The position numbers and the translations under genes were made by a program. Positions 59,926 to 64,000 of a DNA stretch of 64,000 nucleotides are shown here, in pieces (within the stretch, counting starts at the first letter, position 1; each line of letters starts with the position of its first letter). Below the pieces are notes generated by a model. It was not told the origin of the DNA. It made no database searches and worked only from the letters and a program-made list of their open reading frames with translations. Source of the DNA: Burkholderiaceae bacterium (GTDB lineage Bacteria > Pseudomonadota > Gammaproteobacteria > Burkholderiales > Burkholderiaceae_E); contig JADJVQ010000006.1 in the NCBI GenBank assembly GCA_016710525.1, positions 136,739-200,738 on the forward strand, read 5' to 3'.

Positions 59926-59982
59926 AGGTCTCTCTGTTCACACCCCGGCGCGGGTCTTCCCGTCGTGTGAACAGAGAGGCCT
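59926..59982. terminator. long inverted repeat between convergent dnaB and phoH
   Basis: Bases 59926-59943 pair with 59965-59982 in an 18-base stem (14 perfect pairs next to the loop, one G-U further out) around a 21-base GC-rich loop. The right end overlaps the phoH stop codon. There is no T-run on either strand, so it is at best a bidirectional, atypical terminator or an RNA 3'-end protector. Confidence 0.5.
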
Positions 59983-62070
59983 ACAGCGCCTCGCTGGCGA
60001 AGTCGGCCAGCCGCGAGCGCTCGCCGCGCTGCAGCGTGATGTGCCCGCTGTGCGCCCAGCCCTTGAAGCGGTCGACCACGTAAGTCAGGCCCGACGAACC
60101 CTCGGTCAGGTAGGGGGTGTCGATCTGCGCGATGTTGCCCAGGCAGATCACCTTGGTGCCCGGTCCGGCACGGGTGATCAGGGTCTTCATCTGCTTGGGC
60201 GTGAGGTTCTGGGCCTCGTCGATGATCAGGTACTTGCTGACGAAGGTTCGTCCGCGCATGAACGACATCGCCTTGACCTTCACACGGCTGCGGATCAGGT
60301 CCTGGGTGGCCGAGCGGCCCCATTCGCCGGCGCCCGAATCGCCATGGTTGAGCACCTCGAGGTTGTCCTCCAGCGCACCCATCCAGGGCTGCATCTTTTC
60401 TTCCTCGTTGCCGGGCAGGTAGCCGATGTCCTCGCCCACCGGCACGGTGGCGCGGGTCATGATGATCTCGCTGTAGCGCTTGCCCTCGATGGTCTGGGTC
60501 AGGCCCGCGGCCAGCGCCAGCAGCGTCTTGCCGGTGCCGGCCTGGCCCAGCAACGAGACGAAATCGATCTCGGGGTTCATCAGCAGGTTCAGCGCGAAGT
60601 TCTGTTCGCGATTGCGCGCGGTGATGCCCCAGACCGCGTTCTTCAGGTGCGCATAGTCGCGCAGCGTCTGCAGCACGGCGGTGCGTCCGCTGATCTCCTT
60701 GACCTGCGCGGCCAGCGGCATTTCGCCGTCGAGGTAGACGAACTGGTTGAGCAGCATGCTGCCGACCAGCGGGCCGCTGACCCGGTAGTAGGTGTAGCCG
60801 CCCTGCTGCCAGGACTCGACGCCCTTGCCATGGCGTTCCCAGAAGTTGGCCGGCAGGGCCAGCAGGCCGCTGTAGAGCAGGTCGGTGTCTTCCAGCACCT
60901 GGTCGTTGCGGTAGTCCTCGGCCGGCAGGCCCAGCGCGCGGGCCTTGATGCGCATGTTGATGTCCTTGGACACCAGCACCACCTCGCGCCCGGACTGCAC
61001 TTCCTGGAGCGCGCGCACCACGCCCAGGATCTGGTTGTCGGCCTTGCCGGCCGGCAGGCTTTCGGGCAGCAGCCCCTCCACCGCCTGGGTCTGGAAGAAG
61101 ATCCGGCCGGCGGCTTCGCGATTGCCCAGCGCGGCCAGCGGCACGCCGCCATCGATCTTGTCGTGGGCGGCGGCGATCAGCGCATCCAGCGAACGGCTGG
61201 CCTGGCGGGCATTGCGGGCGACCTCGGACATGCCCTTCTTGTGGCTGTCGAGTTCCTCGAGCGTCATCATCGGCAGATAGATGTCGTGCTCGGCGAACCG
61301 GAAAAGGCTGGTCGGATCGTGCATCAGGACATTGGTGTCGAGCACGAACAGCTTGGGCGTGTCGCTGCCCGTGGCCCGCGGACGCGCCTCGGGCACGCTG
61401 GCCGCGGCCTGCGTGGCCACCGGCGAGCGCGGACGGGCCGCCACCGGCGGGGATGGCGCTAACACGGTCGCAGCTGCAGGGGCCGGCGCTGCTGGCGCGG
61501 GCGCGGCAACGGGAGGCGTCGGCTGGGGCGAAGCCGGGGCAGCGGCCCGCGGCGCGCCGCTCGCCGATGGCGCGCCGACCGGCCGGGCTGCGGGTGCCGC
61601 CGCGGTGCTCGGGACGGGCATGGCTGGCGCGAGGGTCGGGGTTGCCGAGGCGCTTGCGGGCGCGACCGGGCGGGACTTGGGGGCGCGCACCAGGGCGGAC
61701 AGGGCGTCGCCGGCGCCGCGTCGGCGCTGCTCCCTGCGCCCTGGCGATGGACGGGCCGCCGGCGCGTGGGCGCGGTGGATTCCTGCCCGCCCTGCTCGAA
61801 GCCCGACGGGCCCGAGGCAGGCGCCGCCTGGGCGACCGGTGCCTGACCGACCGGTGCCTGCGCACCCGATGCTGCGCCACGGCGGGCCCGCGGCACGGGC
61901 GAGGCGGCCTCGGCCGCAACGGGCGCGATGGCAGACAGCGGCCCTTCCATGGCCGGCAGCAGCGTCTGCACCGATGCGTCGGCGGCACGGGGCGAACGGG
62001 CCTTGGCCTTCACCACGGTCGACAGGTCGAGCAGCGTGGCTGGCTTGGTGGGTGCTTTGGGTAGGGGCAT
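59981..62070 (-). CDS. PIN domain/PhoH-like ATPase, N-terminal linker frame-broken
   Basis: The conserved part has a PIN nuclease-like domain (LFVLDTNVLMHDPTSLFRF, then MMTLEELDSHKKGMSEVARN) followed by a PhoH ATPase (Walker A SLLGQAGTGKTLLALAAG, Walker B YLIIDEAQNLTPKQMK). PIN-PhoH proteins are RNA-directed ATPases/nucleases. The family N-terminus MPLPKAPTKPATLLDL starts at 62070 but lies in another frame. It switches to the main frame in a low-complexity Ala/Pro/Arg linker at about 61680-61740, consistent with one missing base. If the break is real, an in-frame ATG at 61621 would give a protein of about 546 residues with both domains intact. Confidence 0.85.
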
Positions 62071-62186
62071 GGGGCGGGTGGCTGTGCCGGCGGTTCACCG
62101 ATGTCGGTGACAACCGGCTGGGGGATGTCTGGGGGCTGTTGCCGCGGGTCGGGGCGGGTGAAGCGGTGAGAGGCGGTCCGGCGAGG

Positions 62187-62648
62187 TCAGAGCGCCTGCA
62201 CGCAGGCAAGCACTTCGGCTGCGTGTCCGGCCACCTTCACGCCGCGCCATTCGCGCACCAGGACGCCCCTGGCGTCGATCACGAAGGTCGATCGTTCGAT
62301 GCCGCGCACCTGCTTGCCGTACATGTTCTTCATCTTGATCACGCCGAACTGCGTGCAGACCGCTTCATCGGCATCCGAGAGCAGGGGGAACGGCAGGTCG
62401 AGTTTGCTGCGAAACCCCTCGTGCGAGCGCAGGCTGTCGCGCGACAGACCCGCGACGATCGCGCCGGCGCTCTCGAACTGGGGGTGAAGGTCGCGAAAAT
62501 CGGCGCTTTCGTTGGTGCAGCCGGGCGTGTTGTCCTTGGGGTAGAAGTACAGCACCACAGCCTTGCCGCGCGCGCCGGAAAGCGAAAAGTCGCCCGCGGT
62601 CGAGGCCACGCTGAAATCCGCCACTTGCTTGCCCACTTCCAAGGTCAC
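62187..62648 (-). CDS. bcp: thiol peroxidase, Bcp/PrxQ family peroxiredoxin
   Basis: A 153-residue cytoplasmic peroxiredoxin that reduces hydroperoxides. The peroxidatic site is FYPKDNTPGCTNESADFRD. The second Cys normally found 5 residues later in E. coli Bcp is replaced (Ala), so the enzyme would use a distant Cys (in DEAVCTQFG or LACVQAL) or work as a 1-Cys form. The start is GTG at 62648. It is encoded 116 bases before the phoH-like gene on the same strand, a pairing I recall from Burkholderiales. Confidence 0.92.
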   Translation of the reverse strand: MTLEVGKQVADFSVASTAGDFSLSGARGKAVVLYFYPKDNTPGCTNESADFRDLHPQFESAGAIVAGLSRDSLRSHEGFRSKLDLPFPLLSDADEAVCTQFGVIKMKNMYGKQVRGIERSTFVIDARGVLVREWRGVKVAGHAAEVLACVQAL

Positions 62649-62735
62649 GTCACAGCTCCCGGTTCCGGTCGGCCGGCCCTGACTCGGGCCGCCAAAATGA
62701 TGGCGATGACGATAGCACAGCCCGCCGAAGCGCCG

Positions 62736-63113
62736 TCACGGCGCCGGCGCAATGAGCGCGGCCAGCACATGACGTCCCTCGGACATCAGGATGTTGTAGG
62801 TGCGGCAGGCCGCACCGGTGTCCATCATTTCCAGGCCGATGCGGGCGTTCGTCAGGCAGGCATACAGCCGCGGGTGCACGAAGCGCTGGCGATCGCCGGT
62901 GCCCAGCAGGACCACTTCGGGGCGCAGGTTCAGCATCCGTTCGAAATCGGCCGGCCCGAGCGCCTCGACGCCGGTGACCGGCCAGGGGTGCACTTCGCCC
63001 TGCGCGGCGACCAGCAGGCCGGTGGCATGGCGGACCCGATTGACTTCGAGGTAGCCGGGGCCGTAGCCGGTGAGCGCGTACTGCGCGCCGTCGGCCAGGG
63101 ATTGAAGCTTCAT
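62736..63113 (-). CDS. Mth938-like (DUF498/NDUFAF3-type) domain protein
   Basis: A 125-residue protein of the Mth938 fold family, related to the mitochondrial complex I assembly factor NDUFAF3. Typical parts are the ending of the central strand region PEVVLLGTGDRQRFVHP (about 65-81), the segment GLEMMDTGAACRTYNILMSE and the C-terminal LAALI. No catalytic role is established in bacteria. It is divergent from the aminotransferase gene, with 72 bases between them. Confidence 0.87.
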   Translation of the reverse strand: MKLQSLADGAQYALTGYGPGYLEVNRVRHATGLLVAAQGEVHPWPVTGVEALGPADFERMLNLRPEVVLLGTGDRQRFVHPRLYACLTNARIGLEMMDTGAACRTYNILMSEGRHVLAALIAPAP

Positions 63114-63123
63114 GAGCGGTCTC

Positions 63124-63153
63124 TTGGAGGCGGTCTAACGTACTGATTATGCT
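63124..63153 (+). promoter_or_regulatory. sigma-70-type promoter for the alaC-like gene
   Basis: TTGGAG (63124-63129) and TATGCT (63148-63153) are separated by 18 bases in an unusually AT-rich stretch. The ATG follows about 33 bases later, after a GGGAG ribosome site. Confidence 0.45.
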
Positions 63154-63185
63154 ACGATTACAGGTTCTTTACAGGGAGCTGACCA

Positions 63186-64000
63186 TGACTTCGCCGCGCG
63201 AGTTCTCTCGCATCAAGCGCTTGCCGCCGTACGTCTTCAACATCACGGCAGAGCTCAAGATGGCCGCCCGCCGGCGTGGCGAGGACGTCATCGACATGAG
63301 CATGGGCGATCCGGACGGGTCCACACCGCAGCACATCGTCGACAAGCTCGTCGAGGCCGCCACCAAGCCCGACACCCACGGCTATTCGGTTTCCAAGGGC
63401 ATTCCGCGCCTGCGCAAGGCCATCGCCGACTGGTACCAGCGCCGCTACAAGGTCACGATCGACCCCGAAACCGAGGCCATCGTCACCATCGGCTCCAAGG
63501 AGGGCCTGGCCCACATGATGCTGGCCACGCTCGACCGCGGCGACGTCGTGCTGGTGCCCAATCCCAGCTACCCCATCCACATCTACGGCGCGGTCATCGC
63601 CGGTGCCGAGACGCGCTCGGTGCGCATGACCCCGGGCGTCGACTTCCTGGCCGAGCTCGAACACGCCATTGCCGACAGCAATCCCAAGCCCAAGATGATG
63701 ATCCTGGGCTTCCCGAGCAATCCCACCGCCATGTGTGTCGACCTGCCTTTCTTCGAGCGCGTGGTCGAGATCGCCAAAGAGCACAACATCATCGTCGTGC
63801 ATGACCTGGCCTATGCCGACATCGTCTTCGACAACTTCCGGGCGCCGTCCATCATGGAAGTGCCGGGCGCGCGCGACGTCGCGGTCGAGTTCTTCACGAT
63901 GAGCAAGAGCTACAACATGGCCGGCTGGCGGATCGGCTTCATGGTCGGCAACAAGGAACTGGTCGCGGCGCTCGCCCGCATGAAGAGCTACCACGACTAC
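63186..64000 (+). CDS. alaC: PLP-dependent aminotransferase, alanine transaminase (AlaC) type (partial, 3' end outside window)
   Basis: The first 271 residues of a class I aminotransferase, open to the window edge. It starts [20 protein letters not shown] and contains [35 protein letters not shown], the [12 protein letters not shown] segment and the Schiff-base Lys in [15 protein letters not shown]. These match betaproteobacterial alanine transaminases that usually precede homoserine dehydrogenase. It would interconvert alanine and pyruvate with glutamate. The remaining third is beyond the window. A GGGAG site precedes the ATG. Confidence 0.9.

Overview
The window is a high-GC chromosomal segment from a betaproteobacterium, most likely of the order Burkholderiales. 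The evidence is the rpsF-priB-rpsR-rplI-dnaB order, the MCP-cheR-cheD-cheB cluster, the lone RnfB next to Nth, the polyhydroxyalkanoate (PHA) granule genes, the PhoH-Bcp neighbourhood and a 7Fe ferredoxin beside a very large FAD oxidoreductase. Genes are dense and often overlap by 4 bases. I saw no rRNA, tRNA, insertion sequence, prophage or CRISPR array.

Layout. 1-2823: tail of a chemoreceptor ending in a CheR-docking pentapeptide, then cheR, cheD, cheB. 2866-5247: phosphate uptake (DUF47 regulator, Pit transporter) with a small esterase. 5323-7065: DUF1841 protein, endonuclease III, RnfB-like ferredoxin. 7066-7397: no protein gene, but a very good candidate for a sigma-54-dependent small RNA (palindrome, -24/-12 promoter, hairpin, intrinsic terminator). 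7398-13458: PHA depolymerase, MOSC protein, a large FAD/NAD(P) oxidoreductase broken by a frameshift, and ferredoxin FdxA. 13560-26902: one long plus-strand operon that looks like a reductive nicotinate (or related N-heterocycle) catabolic system. It encodes a two-subunit molybdenum hydroxylase, a 6-hydroxynicotinate reductase, UPF0280 and AA_synth proteins of unknown role, a branched-chain-type ABC importer, an enamidase (frameshifted) and a TetR regulator. 27170-36057: DNA polymerase IV, nicotinate phosphoribosyltransferase, a PHA-region protein, acyl-CoA-binding protein, wax ester synthase/DGAT, TauE/SafE exporter, a beta-hydroxyacid dehydrogenase and an aminotransferase. 36110-44979: recC (two frame breaks), recB, recD. 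45231-54383: a double-AAA+ ATPase, TetR, patatin, a phasin with a histone-like tail, a fatty acyl-CoA reductase, a lipase and an FFLEELY-type protein. 54504-59911: ribosomal protein operon and a DnaB helicase carrying two inteins. 59981-64000: PIN-PhoH protein, Bcp peroxiredoxin, Mth938-like protein and the start of an alanine-type aminotransferase.

How the genes work together. Several separate loci point to carbon and energy storage: PHA turnover (depolymerase, phasin, PHA-region protein) plus wax esters or triglycerides (acyl-CoA reductase to fatty alcohol, WS/DGAT, acyl-CoA-binding protein). The heterocycle operon would import and break down nicotinate, while pncB nearby would use the same compound for NAD salvage. 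The divergent fdxA and FAD oxidoreductase could feed electrons to the ferredoxin-type 6-hydroxynicotinate reductase, although this pair is also common elsewhere in the class.

Quality caution. Conserved genes are interrupted by five single-base frame breaks (FAD oxidoreductase, enamidase, recC twice, phoH N-terminus). Four look like one missing base and one like an extra base. Sequencing error is at least as likely as gene decay.
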